The notes under the pieces were generated by a model. The model was not told where the DNA came from. It did not search any database and saw nothing but the letters and a program-made list of their open reading frames with translations. A program made the position numbers and the translations under genes. A stretch of DNA of 64,000 nucleotides, from contig LR746272.1 of NCBI GenBank assembly GCA_902729315.2, positions 7,404,827-7,468,826 of the forward strand, given 5' to 3'. The stretch comes from Spirodela intermedia. Its lineage: Eukaryota; Streptophyta; Magnoliopsida; Alismatales; Araceae. Shown piece by piece: positions 11,364 to 22,827 of this stretch. Numbering within the stretch: position 1 is the first letter of the stretch; each line of letters begins with the position of its first letter.

Positions 11364-12461
11364 CCCCTTTACATCTTTCTTCTGTTGTTGGCCTCCTCAT
11401 GATTGTCATCAGTGGAGACTATGTCTTCCTTACTACTTCCACAAAGCTAAATCTCAAGTGGATCACCACCCACCACATGGTGGAGTAGGTGGAGTAGGTG
11501 GAGCTTAACGCTTGGCCTGGGCACCAGCTCCATCACCACCCATGCCCTAATCTAATTAATGATTTATCCAAAGAGGTGAGCTACTAAGCATTATCATTGG
11601 GATCTCTATTTTGAAGTAGGCAGTTGCATAGTGTTGTTGTGAGCACATTGTTATCTGACTTTGCCACCAACCCATCCATTGACAACATTGATAAGGTAAC
11701 CTCAATCTTACCAAGGGGCACTGTGGCTCACTGTAACAATTAAGCATTAAAATATAGATTCAAAACTTAAAGTTCTAAGCAAAAATAACACACCTATGTT
11801 ACCTAGAAGAGACCTTTAGTGTACAGCCACTTTGTGATTTGCAATAACAGGATTTCACTTTTTACCTATAAGAATATACCCCCTGAGTAAATTGTTTTGT
11901 CGAAGCATAAACACTTTTCAAAATGTGACAAGATTAAATCCAAAGAAAAAGTAAGAAGTGACACACTTAGATTTATTTGGTTCAAAGAAATCCTCATATG
12001 TCTACATAGAGAGCTATAGATATTTCTTTAAAGTACAAACGAATGAATATTTTTCTATGACTCAGTAGTCAAATTTATTCCTTTTTAAGTAGAAGGTAAT
12101 GACCAACATATAAGAATTGGAATCCCAGTCTTTTCTTAACTCGGCCAACCCATAATCTTCACATTCTCAACCCTCTCACCAATCTCTACAACTCGTCCCT
12201 CTTACCAAGTCATGTGATACTTTCTCCCACTTATAGACGAAGAGGAGGGAGGGGAAGACTATGGAGAGCAAGTTACAATGTTCTTGTCATTGATTGGCCT
12301 CTTCATAATGAATAGGGGTGTTATAATGGCCTACAAGTTGAATGAGTCAACAGACAACACGCCAGAAGATGATCAAGAGCTCTAGCAGCCTCTCCTTCAT
12401 CATCATCAATGAGATCAAACTCGAGGACCAAATTTCCGCTACTAACTGCACTGTTCCCTTT
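11364..12461. other. Unclassified AT-rich DNA right of the copia element
   Basis: No gene recognised. GTGGAGTAG(GTGGAGTAG) short tandem units lie near 11480-11500. This DNA would have been next to the RACK1 promoter before the copia insertion. Confidence 0.3.
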
Positions 12462-12728
12462 GCTAGCAGCACACATTGGCCCAGCTGAAGAGGCTTTTCG
12501 CCTTGTACAAGGAGCGTGAAGGGAGGCTAGAGACTGGCAGCATCGTTGAACTCTTCTTCGACAAGGACCAAGGGCATCTAGCAGGACCTGCACAATATTA
12601 GTGATGAGATCCTCAAGATCACCAGTCTGGTCAACCTTGACGTCTTCCACGGCATGGTCTCATCAGCGATTGCTGCCGGGAAGGATGTCGTCACCGCTAT
12701 GAAGAAAGCCAAGAATCTACCTCCATGA
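12462..12728 (+). pseudogene. Decayed coding fragment of unknown family
   Basis: The plus strand reads LAQLKRLFALYKEREGRLE, then TGSIVELFFDKDQGHL, a frame change near 12570-12585, and then DEILKITSLVNLDVFHGMV and AIAAGKDVVTAMKKAKNLPP with a TGA at about 12726. Heptad-like charge spacing and a coding-like composition over both halves suggest a former helical protein domain broken by a frameshift. I do not recognise the family. The ORF on the other strand (12321-12650) is a shadow. Confidence 0.4.
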
Positions 12729-12869
12729 AGGTAATTTTCGTTAACAGTCGGTTTAGTGGCGTATGTTTTGGGAGGTCATAGAATAATGAGCATAAATGAT
12801 CAATTCTCTAGAAAGTATCAGGGCCCAGGTGGATGTAGCCAACTTTCTATTTAGGCCTGGCACAGCATG

Positions 12870-13577
12870 GGGCTCCCACGTGAGAGCACCGAGGTGAGAT
12901 CCAGAAACCGCCGGCCTCCCGCCGACCCACGGGTTCAGTACGTTCCTTCCGTTCCCCTCCCGACGTTTATATACACCTCCGGTGCTCAGAACCGAGTCGT
13001 TAATGTGAAGGGAAAAGGCGGCCTCTGGGAAAGCGACGGAGCCGAGGTTTCTGACCGTCAGATGTTAATTGGACGGCTATACTGGCTCCTCCACGATTCT
13101 CCCGCCCCCCGGCAACTGCGGGCCCGGTTTCCCCCCAGGATCTGTTGCTGGGCCCGCTCAGTCAAGGATCTCAACTCGCGCATCGACGTGTCTCCATCTT
13201 TGCCACATGGCGCGTTTTAATTGGCGGCGCATGAGATGGGTGTCTCAATATTAAATAAAAAGAGGTACTCCGCGCGCTTTTTGTGCCGCCACCGTAACCT
13301 CTCTTCCTTCCACGCTCGACCGTCGTCGTCTGCCTTCCTAAGTCGGATGACAGTGTCTGCCCACACCGACTCCATGTGCGTAGCTGATGCTTCCATAAAG
13401 TCTGTGCTTCGTCTCTCTTCTCCATCGGCCATCGCCCTGGGGAATCCTACAGGTTGGGGGAGGAAGTTGCAGGAGGAGGCGAAGGACCGTGGGGCTTTGA
13501 TCCGCGGGTGGGGTTTAGAGGGAGGGGCCGGGGGTGTGCATAATTGTTGCCCCTCGGTTTGATCTTCTGCGTTGTGG
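12870..13577 (+). promoter_or_regulatory. Promoter and 5' leader of the membrane-protein gene
   Basis: A G-box (CACGTG, about 12877-12882) and a TATA-like TTTATATACA near 12966-12976 lie upstream of a GC-rich leader that runs to the ATG at 13578. A second AT-rich box, ATTAAATAAAAAG, is near 13250, so the transcription start is uncertain. Several short ORFs on both strands in the leader look like GC-rich shadows. Confidence 0.45.
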
Positions 13578-16500
13578 ATGGAGCTTCTATCATCGGAAGC
13601 AGTCCTACTGTGCTCCCTTTTCGTTTGGTTATCTATGGCTGCGGGTTCCGGCGAGTTCGGAGCCGCGGGGATGGGATTGGACGTCCCGGCGGATTCCGTA
13701 CTAGGTTGGACACACCTCTTCCTTGCGCATCTCTTGCGTGAATCCCTTGATCGGACTGTCACAAGCCCTGGCATCGACATTTTGATGTCCCCGGTTTCCA
13801 TTGGTGCCGTTACTGAGCGGTCCTCCGCAAAATAATTGGCGATGCCTGTGTTTATTCACCTTGCTGAAACCGTTCTTGCTCAGAAAAGAGACTTTAATTT
13901 TCGAGAGCTTTATTCAATAAGTGTCCATTTTTTAATCTTTTTCTTTCCCCCTATGACATTTTTAATGTTACGATTTCACCATCATTCTGGCTTAATTAGG
14001 AAAGAAGAACTTGGCTCCGTGGGCAACTGGCCTCCTCAGGTACTCTCCTGGGGGGCCCGAGCTGATAGCTCCATCCCCCAGCGCCAGGTTCCCGCTGATC
14101 TTGGCGGCAACGAGGACAAAGAGGCCAGATTTACTGAACAGATTTAAATTTTATAGAGGAGGTTGGGACATCACTAACAGGCATTACTGGACGGTATGAA
14201 CATAGACTCATTCGTAGTCCAACTATCAGTTTATTCCATGCAGCTTAGCAGATCCAATGAGTCAATGGAATTGTCTGTTGTTCCCAAATATTTGTTCACC
14301 AAGTTGAATGTGCCAATTCTTGCAAGAAGCAAAAGCTACTTATCGCTATGACCAACAGCATTCTCATCATCCTCTTTGAGCGTATCACAGTCTGTAGAAT
14401 ATAATGACCGTATTTCTCTGGATTTGGCATCTATCAGTGGTGTTGTATAACCTCTTTCTTTTCTTAAATACAGATGAGATATCTTAGGATAAGAAAGTAT
14501 AAGTTTCCAGTCATCTTAAATGAAATCTTTATGGTAATATTGGGTTTATCTTGCAATTTTTTATTAAAATACTATGGTAAATTTTCGCATGAAAGATTAG
14601 ACATTATCTCCTCTGGAGTTGGATTCTGTTTTGCCTGGCGCTTGAATGTGATATTCCTTATTTGTTTTCCTGGTGCAGTCCATCGGGTTTACAGGTGCTG
14701 CTGGATTCATTCTTTCATTCATGTGGTTCACTTTCTTTGGAGTTGTCTTACTGGCAAGTCGCTGCTCTAAATGGGGCATAAACATGAAACATAAGAAGTT
14801 GTCCTCTTATGGTCGTCAGATTTATCTGATGTTGCTTGTTATATTCACATGTGCTGCATTGTAATGCTCTCAACTCGTTGGAAATTTCTTTTATTTGGTA
14901 GACATTTTCTCATGTCTGAATGTCTGGTTCAAGTTGCTATGAGTCAATGACGTTTTGATACCAGTGAGATTATTAGTGAGATGACCTTTATTTGTATGAT
15001 GAAGAATCATACTTATTATTTAATTTTGTGGAACGTTTGAGTTGATGAATGAGGTAACTTGTTATGTCAAATAAAATTTTCTTCGGTGAATAAATTCAAG
15101 CAGAAAATATATTAGATCAGATGAAGTTAAAATAAAGGACTCCCATTTAGCAGTCATCAAACAAAAGAGTAAAAACAACAGGCCATTTTAATATGTTTCA
15201 TCAATTCTATTTGCCCGTGATACCTTCAATTTTTAAATGTTTGTAACTTCGATCAATCATAGGTGAAACACTATGCAATTCAATACTTTAAAATGATATT
15301 TTATAAAATCATGTTATACATAATATCTATTCATTAGACATGCTGTTGGATGAAATGGCTTATCCTTAGATGTGTCAAAGACCAATACAATTTTTGGGAC
15401 GATGTTCTGTCTGACATGTGCAATGATTTTTTTAAACACTTTCTATCTATTTTGGATGAAATCCCTGTATATTTTTTCTAAAATTCTGCAATGCCTTATG
15501 TGATATTAGATGGCTAGTTTATTCCTTAGATTCTTGTCTAATAATATTGTATTTCGTGGATTTTTTCCCCGCACTCATTTTCTATTTTGGATTGTACCAG
15601 AATTGGATGTATTCTTCTTTCTGTTGGGCAGGATGAATTCCATAAAGAGGTCTTGGATACCTTGAATTTTGTCGTAAACCAGTCAGATTTTACAGTTCAG
15701 ATTCTTAGGAATGTTACCGAGTTCCTGTTGCTTGCAAAAACTGTAAACGTGGACCAAGTTATTCTTCCACAAGATGTCCCTGGAAAACTTGACAAGCTGA
15801 TCGTAGATTTAAACCGTGCAGCCTCTATGCTATCAGAGAAAACAACTGAAAATTCTGGCAAAATAAGACGTGTCTTTGGTGATGTGTACGTATTTACAAT
15901 CTTGGCTGTGATTCTAGACACTTTTATTGGTTATCTTCTTTTCTAGTTGTGCTCCTAGATTTAGTTTTTTGTTTTTATGTTTGCAGGCGATGCACGCTAA
16001 TTGCAGTGGCAGCAGTCATGCTTGTGCTGGCCTCAGTTGGATTTCGTGAGTACTTTCCACTTTCTTTAAAAGAATTCCATCTACTCCCCTCGTTTTCATT
16101 TCCATTTCTTGTTTCATCGGCCATGGTACATCTGATCCCTGTTTTCTTCTTCCTCTGCAGTGCTTTCGCTCTTCCAAAACCGGCAGGCTATTTATATGTA
16201 CGTTCACTCAATTGAGGCTTTTAAGTACACGTCTTGCAAAAAAAAAAAAAAAAAAAAAGAAACCGCTTGCATCACTCATAGCTGCTAAGAAGCCTACATA
16301 TTTATGCTTGACTTCTTATTTCAGATTTGTCTTCAGCGGCTGGCTACTTGTGACGGTTACTTTAGTCCTGTGTGGAGTTTTTATAATCCTCAACAAGTAA
16401 GGCTCTAAATTTTCTCATAGTGGCATCTTTTTCTTTCCCAACTATCATCTGATACATGAATACTATATTTACTATCGTTACTTTCTAAACGTAAATTTAC

Positions 16501-18034
16501 TGGGCCATTGTCCTTGCTCGTGACTCTAACCCGTATGCATTGTGAAGTGAACCCTGCTTAGACTCTCCTCATTGCATCAGAATGTTATTTTACTATTTTC
16601 TGTTTGGATCAGTGCCATCTCGGATACGTGTGTGGCCATGAATGAGTGGGTGGAGAACCCTCATGCTGAGACAGCTCTCAGTAGTATCCTTCCGTGCGTT
16701 GATGAGCGGACATCAAACTCAACCCTGCATCAAAGTAAACAAGTTGTCGTTCAGCTTGTAAATGTCATCAACACGGTGATACACACAATCGTGAACGCAG
16801 ATCCATCTCAGTTGAACTCTTCTTCGTACTACAATCAGTCTGGTCCACTGATGCCTGCTCTTTGTTCCCCGTTCGATTCCCAGCTGGATGATCAGCGGTG
16901 CCAGCCACCTGAAGTGTCCCTTGACAATGCATCCCTGGTGAGTGTTTCTTTTCTACTTTTATTATTTTTTGCGGGTATACCATGGTAAACTTTTCTGAAC
17001 TGTGGCAATGGTATAGTTGAAGAAATGGCAGTAATCTCTGCAGGTTTCTCTCGGGTACAGTTTTCTTCTTTTCGCAATATTTCCGCAAGATTCCTGCTGG
17101 TTTTTCTGTGTTAAAAACCCATTAGAGTCTATGTGCTGGGCGTTTCTCGGGGAAAATGTTTGTCTTTTATATAGACGGACTATATATACTCATAGTTCAT
17201 TTCTAGGTATCATCCTTTAAGCTTGGCTCTAGTTTGCTTCCAACTCATACGAGTCTATGTGCTTTCCTTCGGATAAACGCTCCGCTCTCGTCCTGTAGAC
17301 ATGACCGCAAAACACTTACAGTTAATCTATTTTCTATTATCATGTGAAACTCGGTCTTCGTCTGCATTCAACGCATGCGAGTCGATGGGCTTCTCCTTGG
17401 ATCTATGTTTCTATCTCTTTATGTAGTTTATTTTTCTTATAACATCTCTCCATACTCGGCGCGTTTTCTGAGTTCAACCCTTGATAATAGCCCGTGGGCC
17501 TTTTCCTTTTGCAAATAATTCTCTCTTCATGTGGACCAACCATATAATTTTCTCTTCTCTCTTTTCACTTCTCTCTTCTCGCTTTTTACTTCTCTCTTCT
17601 CTCTTCTCTCTCCTCTATTCCCCTGCTCTGCGATGGTTAAATAACGACTTCCCAGTCTGTCGTCTCCTCTGTTGTCCCAGGTCTGGCAGAGCTACGCATG
17701 TGAGGTCACCCCATCGGGCTCCTGCGCCACCGTCGGCAGGATCACCCCCGATCTATACCGGCAGCTAGTGGTGGCCGTCAATGCGAGCTACGCCCTCGAC
17801 CACTACACCCCCTTTCTGCTCAGCCTCCAAGACTGCAACTTCGTCCGCGAGACGTTCACTGCCATCGGCTCCCTTCACTGCCCCCGCCTGAAGCGCAACC
17901 TGCCGGTGGTGGAGGCGGGGTTGGCCATGACATCGGCCGGGGCCATGCTCTGCCTCGTGCTGTGGCTTCTTCATCCAGACAGCCCCCGAAGGGAGGAAGC
18001 GTCTGTGAAGCCCGGCCCGGCGGTGCCCCTGTAG
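13578..18034 (+). CDS. Plant multi-pass membrane protein (At2g12400-like, tweety-type), nine exons
   Basis: Exons: 13578-13704, 14000-14193, 14679-14860, 15601-15885, 15987-16045, 16161-16197, 16325-16396, 16613-16937, 17681-18034. All junctions are GT-AG with matching phases; the total is 1635 bases, 544 residues, the usual family length. The first about 25 residues form a signal peptide (LLCSLFVWLSMAAG). A conserved RTKRPDLLNRF..Y.GGWDITNRHYW block follows. Hydrophobic segments lie at about 110-132, 148-175, 264-285, 297-317 and 503-522. The loop before the fourth exon's end carries DFTV..L.NVTE, typical of the family, and a Cys-rich outer loop lies in exons 8-9 (SYACEV, CATVG, DCNFV, HCPR). 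The arrangement resembles tweety anion-channel-like proteins, but the plant function is not established. Exon 1 was assigned by phase and signal peptide, so it is the least certain part. Confidence 0.85.
17100..17520 (+). repeat. Diverged tandem repeat (about 125-bp period) inside intron 8
   Basis: The word GAGTC[TG]ATG[TG]GCT recurs at about 17126, 17250 and 17379, with a weaker copy near 17490. It is preceded by similar TCAAC/CCAACTCAT words and followed by a TC-rich stretch, giving a period of roughly 125 bases. Confidence 0.5.
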
Positions 18035-18904
18035 ATGAAGATGACGGTGCCATACAGACGAGAACCCAGGTGGGTCGGAGCGCCGCCAAGGGAAGTACAC
18101 ATACATAATAAGCTCTCTCTGATTGATTCCCATGGAAAACACTAATCTGGAATTGCCATCAACGTCGGAAGAAGAGTAAGTACCTTGGCAGTGGTTTAAG
18201 GGATGTGAATGGGACTGTGGGGGAGATTAGAATTTAGGAATGGTCTCCATCTTGCGGATGAACTCATCCGTTGACTACTCTCTGCGTCACGGCCCAATTC
18301 ATGTGAACACCACCATCAGCAGCGAATTTCTAGTAGGGAAAGGTCAGGTGCCTTTAGGGTGTGGTCAGCTTGGGAAGGACTGAGGTTGTTTGTCTTCACC
18401 TAGAAATCGAGAGGGGCATCCTCACAAATAAGTGGGGGTTTGAGGGTGGACAATATTCCTGACATTCTTCTGAAATTCATTAAATCGATTTTGTTTTAAC
18501 TTCCAACGTGCGTGGTCTCGCTCGCTCCTTTGGGTATACATTTGTTATTTACCTATACCCCCCCCCCCCCCCCACTACTTTTTCAACTTTTCATTTTCAT
18601 ATGGGCATGGACATATGTGAAATTTTTATTTTAAAGTATACGTTTGGGTTATTAAGATATTGTTATTTAATGCTTTCTTTGAATGAGTTAGGGGTATACA
18701 TTTAATTGTAGAAAAAAATATATGGTTTGATTAGTCTGCGACCACGACGCCATGACGTGCTTGATTGAATTCCGGTGTGGCTGATCCGGTGAACCGGTCA
18801 GCTCGTGGCAAACGTGCACTTTGCGGTTGCGGATGCGGTCCTTCCCTTTTCCCCTGCCAGACCAACGCCGCTACCCACCCAGAACCAGTCATCGTCCCCA
18901 CCTC

Positions 18905-18949
<45 letters not shown>

Positions 18950-19110
18950 AGCTCTGGTCTGGTTCACAGGTAGAGAACGCAGAGGAGGGCGGGGTGCTGG
19001 GGAGGGAGCAGAGAGGAGGGAGGTTGGGAAGGAAGGTGCCCGTGGGGGGAGGTGTTCTCTCTGCTGCCTCGTGTCCGCAGTCGAGTCTCGGGAGGGGGAG
19101 GATGGTGCAG
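18035..19110. other. Intergenic region with homopolymer C and (CT)n tracts
   Basis: A run of 16 C lies at 18558-18573, and a (CT)n tract of about 40 bases at 18908-18948. The tract is probably in the upstream region of the E3 gene. ORFs here with Arg/Glu or Ser/Leu repeats are translations of the microsatellite. No gene seen. Confidence 0.5.
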
Positions 19111-19831
19111 ATGTGTCGCGTTTTATATGGTAGAGAAGTCATGGCGGAGGAGCGAATTACGAAGCTTTCGGGCAGGGGATCTGCACAGTAGCTTCTGGTT
19201 GTAAGACCCGCAGCCCGCACTCCATCTCTTGCTTCCTTCTTAAACCCTCTTCCTCCGGCTCCCCGCTCCTTCCTTCCCTCAGTTTCTCCGCTTCATTTCT
19301 TTCTCTCTCTAGCCTCTCATCCTTTCCTTGCGGATATCCGATTCCAGCTTTACAAGTCTTCCGCTCCCGCAGGTTCCCGTCGACCTTCTTATTCCCCTCC
19401 TCGGGGCACCGCCCTGGCTGGAGAGGAAGAGACGAGGAGCTGCTTTCTCTGCCCGTAAAGCGGCCGCCTCTTCTGTCGTTCTTCCGAGGTTTCAGATTCC
19501 TTGCCCTTTCTTTCTCAAGGTGAGTCCCCAAAGCTTCTTCTCTTTTCTTCGTCGCTGTTCCTCTTCCCTCCATTCTACCTTGTTTTCTCCGTTCGTGGTC
19601 TGCATTGAAGCTCAGACGAGTTCGAAGGAATGGGCATCTGGGAATGAACTGATCAAGATTTTCTTTCATTCTTTTTTCTTCCGTGATCGATTCTCTGGTT
19701 CGATCGCCTTGGGGCCTGACTGTTAACTGTTCTCGGACAAGGGAGCGCGATCATGGAGATCGAAGGTCTGCTCGTTGAGCCTGGGCTTTTCTGATACGTT
19801 CTTCCTTCTTCCGCGGATCCTGTGGCCGAAG
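19111..19831 (+). promoter_or_regulatory. Promoter / 5'UTR of the RING-CH gene with an upstream ORF
   Basis: TTTTATATGG near 19119 is a possible TATA box. A pyrimidine-rich leader follows, with a good donor (AAG|GTGAGT at 19519-19525) that suggests a 5'UTR intron. A 13-codon upstream ORF begins with the ATG at 19753 and ends at a TGA before the main ATG at 19832. Confidence 0.45.
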
Positions 19832-21437
19832 ATGGGCGACCATTTTGTTCTGCTGGTGGACCATCTGCTCACCGAGTCCACCTTGGGGGCCGCCATCGCG
19901 AGCAGGAGCCAGTCTCCGGCAGGGCACACGGCGGCGGTCTGTGTGCAGTCTGAACCTCGCCGTCCTCCCCAGAAGATGGCTGTCGAGGATGACCGGAAGG
20001 CCCCGGAGCTCGTCGAGTGCCGAATCTGCCAGGACGACGACCTGGAATCCAACATGGAGACCCCCTGCTCCTGCCGCGGGAGCTTGAAGGTGAGAGGAGA
20101 CTCGACCTTGATCTTCCTCATCTCAGGAAGCTTAACCTTCCTCTGTTTGAATTCCGCGAACTGTTCTTCCCGCCTCCTAGAACTCTTATGAGCTTCATCG
20201 AGGAATTAAACGATGAAACAGTAAAAAAAAAGAAAAAGAGGAAGGGATTACTCGGTTGCTCTATGCTCGGTTTCATGATTTTCATGGACTTTTTGACGCT
20301 TGTCTCGCAGGATGCTGATCTCATAACTTTTGTGGAATATTGACATTGTTACAGTACGCTCATCGGAAATGTGTTCAGCTGTGGTGCAATGAGAAGGGCG
20401 ACACGGTGTGTGAGATCTGTCTGCAGGTGGAGGCTCAACTCTGTTTATGCCCTAATCTCTGATCCGCGGCCCCATATTCTGCTTAACTGATCCACTGCGG
20501 TGGAGCTCATTAGATTATCTCCCCTCTTCTGCTCGTATCCTCCAGAGATTCAAGCCAGGGTACACCGCTCCTCAATTGTTCCACTACGGTGGCTCGCCGA
20601 TGAACTTCAGGTACGAATGACCTCCAAGATGATCCCCATTTTCATTTTCCGGCAGAGGAAGCCGGAAGAATTTTCCATTTCTTCTTATCCCGTTTTGAGG
20701 AGGGATCTTGCTCTGGATGAAAATTTTCTTGGAGATCATCCGGCAGGGGGAACTGGGAGATCTCCAGGCGCGATCTCCGGGATCCTGGCTTGATGACGAT
20801 GGTCACGACTGAGCGGGGCCTCCTCGCTGTGGCCTCCGGCGACTTCGCCGACGCGAACAGCAGAAGCGTGTTCTGCCGCTGCGTCGCCATGATCGTGAGT
20901 AATTTTCTTTCTCTAGGGCGAATTGATTCAGCTTGAGCAGCCTCCGATGTTCGTCATCTGCCTGCGTCCAGTTCACGGTCCTTCTGGTGCTCCGGCACGC
21001 ACTCCCTGTCATGATCGCTGGTGGGGACGAAGACCATTACTCTGTCGCTGAATCGACGGTAAGACTCTACGCTTCTCCCGCAGCGTGGTGGTTTCTTCTT
21101 GCAGCCGTGGCTGAATCCCGCCGTCTCTCTGGTTCTCCTCGACAAACCAGTTGCTGCTATTGAGGATCGTCGGCGTTCTCTTTCCGATCTTCGTGATGGC
21201 TAGAACGCTGGCGATGCTCTATCGCCGGCACCGCCGTCATCAGGTTCTCCTCTCTGTCACATTTCATCTGCACACTTCGATCAATACGCATCTCCTCCGA
21301 TTCACGTCGATCTTCGGCAGGGGGGCCAGGGCTTGTTCATGCCGTCTGCTGGAGAAGGAGAGGAGGAGGAGCGGGCGACCCCGTGGATGGAGCGAGAGTC
21401 GCGGACGATTCAGATGGCCGTGCCGGCGCCTCTGTGA
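19832..21437 (+). CDS. RING-CH (MARCH-type) E3 ubiquitin ligase, seven exons
   Basis: Exons: 19832-20089, 20355-20426, 20546-20610, 20747-20894, 20972-21058, 21151-21243, 21321-21437. The total is 840 bases, 279 residues, the size of the plant RINGv/DUF3675 family. Zinc ligands of the C4HC3 RING-CH are visible: C63, C66, C79, C81, H89, C92, C105, C108 (CRIC, CSC, HRKC, CEIC). Then come RFKPGYTAP and [15 protein letters not shown], the conserved block after the RING. Two hydrophobic segments ([30 protein letters not shown]) would anchor it in an internal membrane with the RING on the cytosolic side. It should transfer ubiquitin from an E2 to membrane-protein substrates. The start is the first in-frame ATG after the leader. 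It ends 211 bases from the convergent B3 gene. Confidence 0.9.
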
Positions 21438-21648
21438 GCTGCTCTCCGGCGGACGAAGAAGACCAGATCTCTCTCTCTCTCTCTGTCTCTCCCTCTCTCA
21501 CCTCGCTTGCTTGCTCTGCGAACTGGATGGGGTTGAATGATAGAACTCAATGAGATGAATGGAGTTATACACAGGAATGTAGAGGAACAGACTGGTGGTG
21601 ACAGCTTCCTCCCGCTGGTTCTTGAGTTTGGCTTGCAGCTTTGCAATG

Positions 21649-22704
21649 CTAACACTTGCGCCGCTTGTGCTTCCTCATCTGGTCCCCCTTCTCCTCGCAC
21701 CGCCATTTCCTCACCTCTGGACCGTCGCGCCGCCGCCTCTCCTCCTCCTCCGGGTGGACCCGGGAGCAGACGACCAGGCCCACCCTAGCGGCCGCGCCGC
21801 CTTCCTCTGCGAACCGAGGCCGGAAGAAGTAGACGTCGATGACGTCGCCGGGGTCGAGCTCATTTTGTCGGACAAAGTCCATCCACTTGCCCAGGAGGAC
21901 GTAGGAACCGCTGCTACACCATAGCCTCAGCTTGGCCGCCGGATACTCCCGTCCCCACCTGTCGAGCAGGAGCACCGGCAGGCCCCCGTTCTTGGCGGCC
22001 ACCGCCGCCTTCTCGGCGTCCGTCAGCAGGCTGAGTAGAACCTCGGGACCTCTCCCCTCAGGCTTGGACTCGCCCTCGTCTCCGTTGTTCTCCGCGAGGA
22101 GGAGCCGACAGTGGCCGGCGCTGACGTCCGTGGCGTAGAGCTTCTTCTCCAGCACCGGCACAGGCGCAGTCCAGTTGATGGCGCTCAGCTTCTTCTCCAT
22201 GGTCGCCGGTGAGGTGCTCATCTCTGCCTCTTCTTCCTCTGCTTCATCTTCCCAGGCGGCATCTTCGCCTGCCTCTCCCACGTCCCGCCTATCCACCCCA
22301 CTCTTCCGGCTCTGAGCCTCCCCATCCCCGCCGGGCAGCGTCTCCTCCTGGACCTTCGTATCGCCGGAGGCGCGGCTGTGCCCAGTGTCGCTGCTTCCCA
22401 TCATCTCCTCCTCCGTCGTCTGTGATGGGGCGCTTCTGAGGCCGGAAGGCGGCCAGAGGCAGAGCTCGAGGCACAGGTTTCTGGCGCCATCCGACGAACC
22501 CGCCTGCTCCGCCCTCAGAGCCGACGTAGGGGGAACCAGGCGTGGGTCCTTGCGGAGGCGAGAAGACGTGGAGAGGGTGAGTTCGAGGCAGAGCTCGTCG
22601 TTTGTCTTCCGGCTTCTCTTGCAACTGACCTGGATTGGGCGAGTCGGTTGTGGCACAAACAGGGGGGAGGAGTGCCTCGCTGTCTGGGCCATGCCCTCCG
22701 CCAT
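21649..22704 (-). CDS. B3-domain protein with two EAR-like motifs (intact gene B, right arm)
   Basis: Single exon, 351 residues from the ATG at 22702-22704. An ATG at 22810-22812 is in frame but lies only about 8 bases beyond the TATA box, so it should not be in the mRNA. LCLELTL at 38-44 and LCLELCL at 77-83 are LxLxL repression-type motifs, repeated 39 residues apart with a similar following segment (LRKDP / LRSAP). Next is an acidic stretch (WEDEAEEEEAEM). The B3 domain is at about 185-290 (EKKLYATDVS..CRLLLAEN, LLLDRWGREY, KWMDFVRQNELDPGDVIDVYFFR), and the C-terminal tail is basic (KHKRRKC), a likely nuclear localisation signal. Family knowledge predicts a nuclear DNA-binding protein; a repressor role is inferred from the motifs. 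The broken sister gene is at 1429-2513. Confidence 0.85.
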   Translation of the reverse strand: MAEGMAQTARHSSPLFVPQPTRPIQVSCKRSRKTNDELCLELTLSTSSRLRKDPRLVPPTSALRAEQAGSSDGARNLCLELCLWPPSGLRSAPSQTTEEEMMGSSDTGHSRASGDTKVQEETLPGGDGEAQSRKSGVDRRDVGEAGEDAAWEDEAEEEEAEMSTSPATMEKKLSAINWTAPVPVLEKKLYATDVSAGHCRLLLAENNGDEGESKPEGRGPEVLLSLLTDAEKAAVAAKNGGLPVLLLDRWGREYPAAKLRLWCSSGSYVLLGKWMDFVRQNELDPGDVIDVYFFRPRFAEEGGAAARVGLVVCSRVHPEEEERRRRDGPEVRKWRCEEKGDQMRKHKRRKC

Positions 22705-22817
22705 TGCTGCACCAGCACAAAGAACTAAGACAGGGACTTGCAGAGAGATGGAGATAGAGATATGGGCCAGAAAGAAACCCGCCGGAACGGTGATGCCGTG
22801 GTGGAGGTGCATGCCGG

Positions 22818-22827
22818 CTTATATAAG
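22818..22827 (-). promoter_or_regulatory. TATA box of the intact B3 gene
   Basis: CTTATATAAG lies about 114 bases upstream of the ATG at 22704, at the position equivalent to 1307-1315 in the other arm. Confidence 0.7.

Noticed and set aside
13217-13801. 194-residue minus-strand ORF
   Set aside because: It overlaps the leader and exon 1 of the membrane-protein gene and has no domain; likely a GC-rich shadow.
18731-18967. RERERE-repeat ORF
   Set aside because: Translation of the (CT)n tract at 18908-18948 on the other strand.
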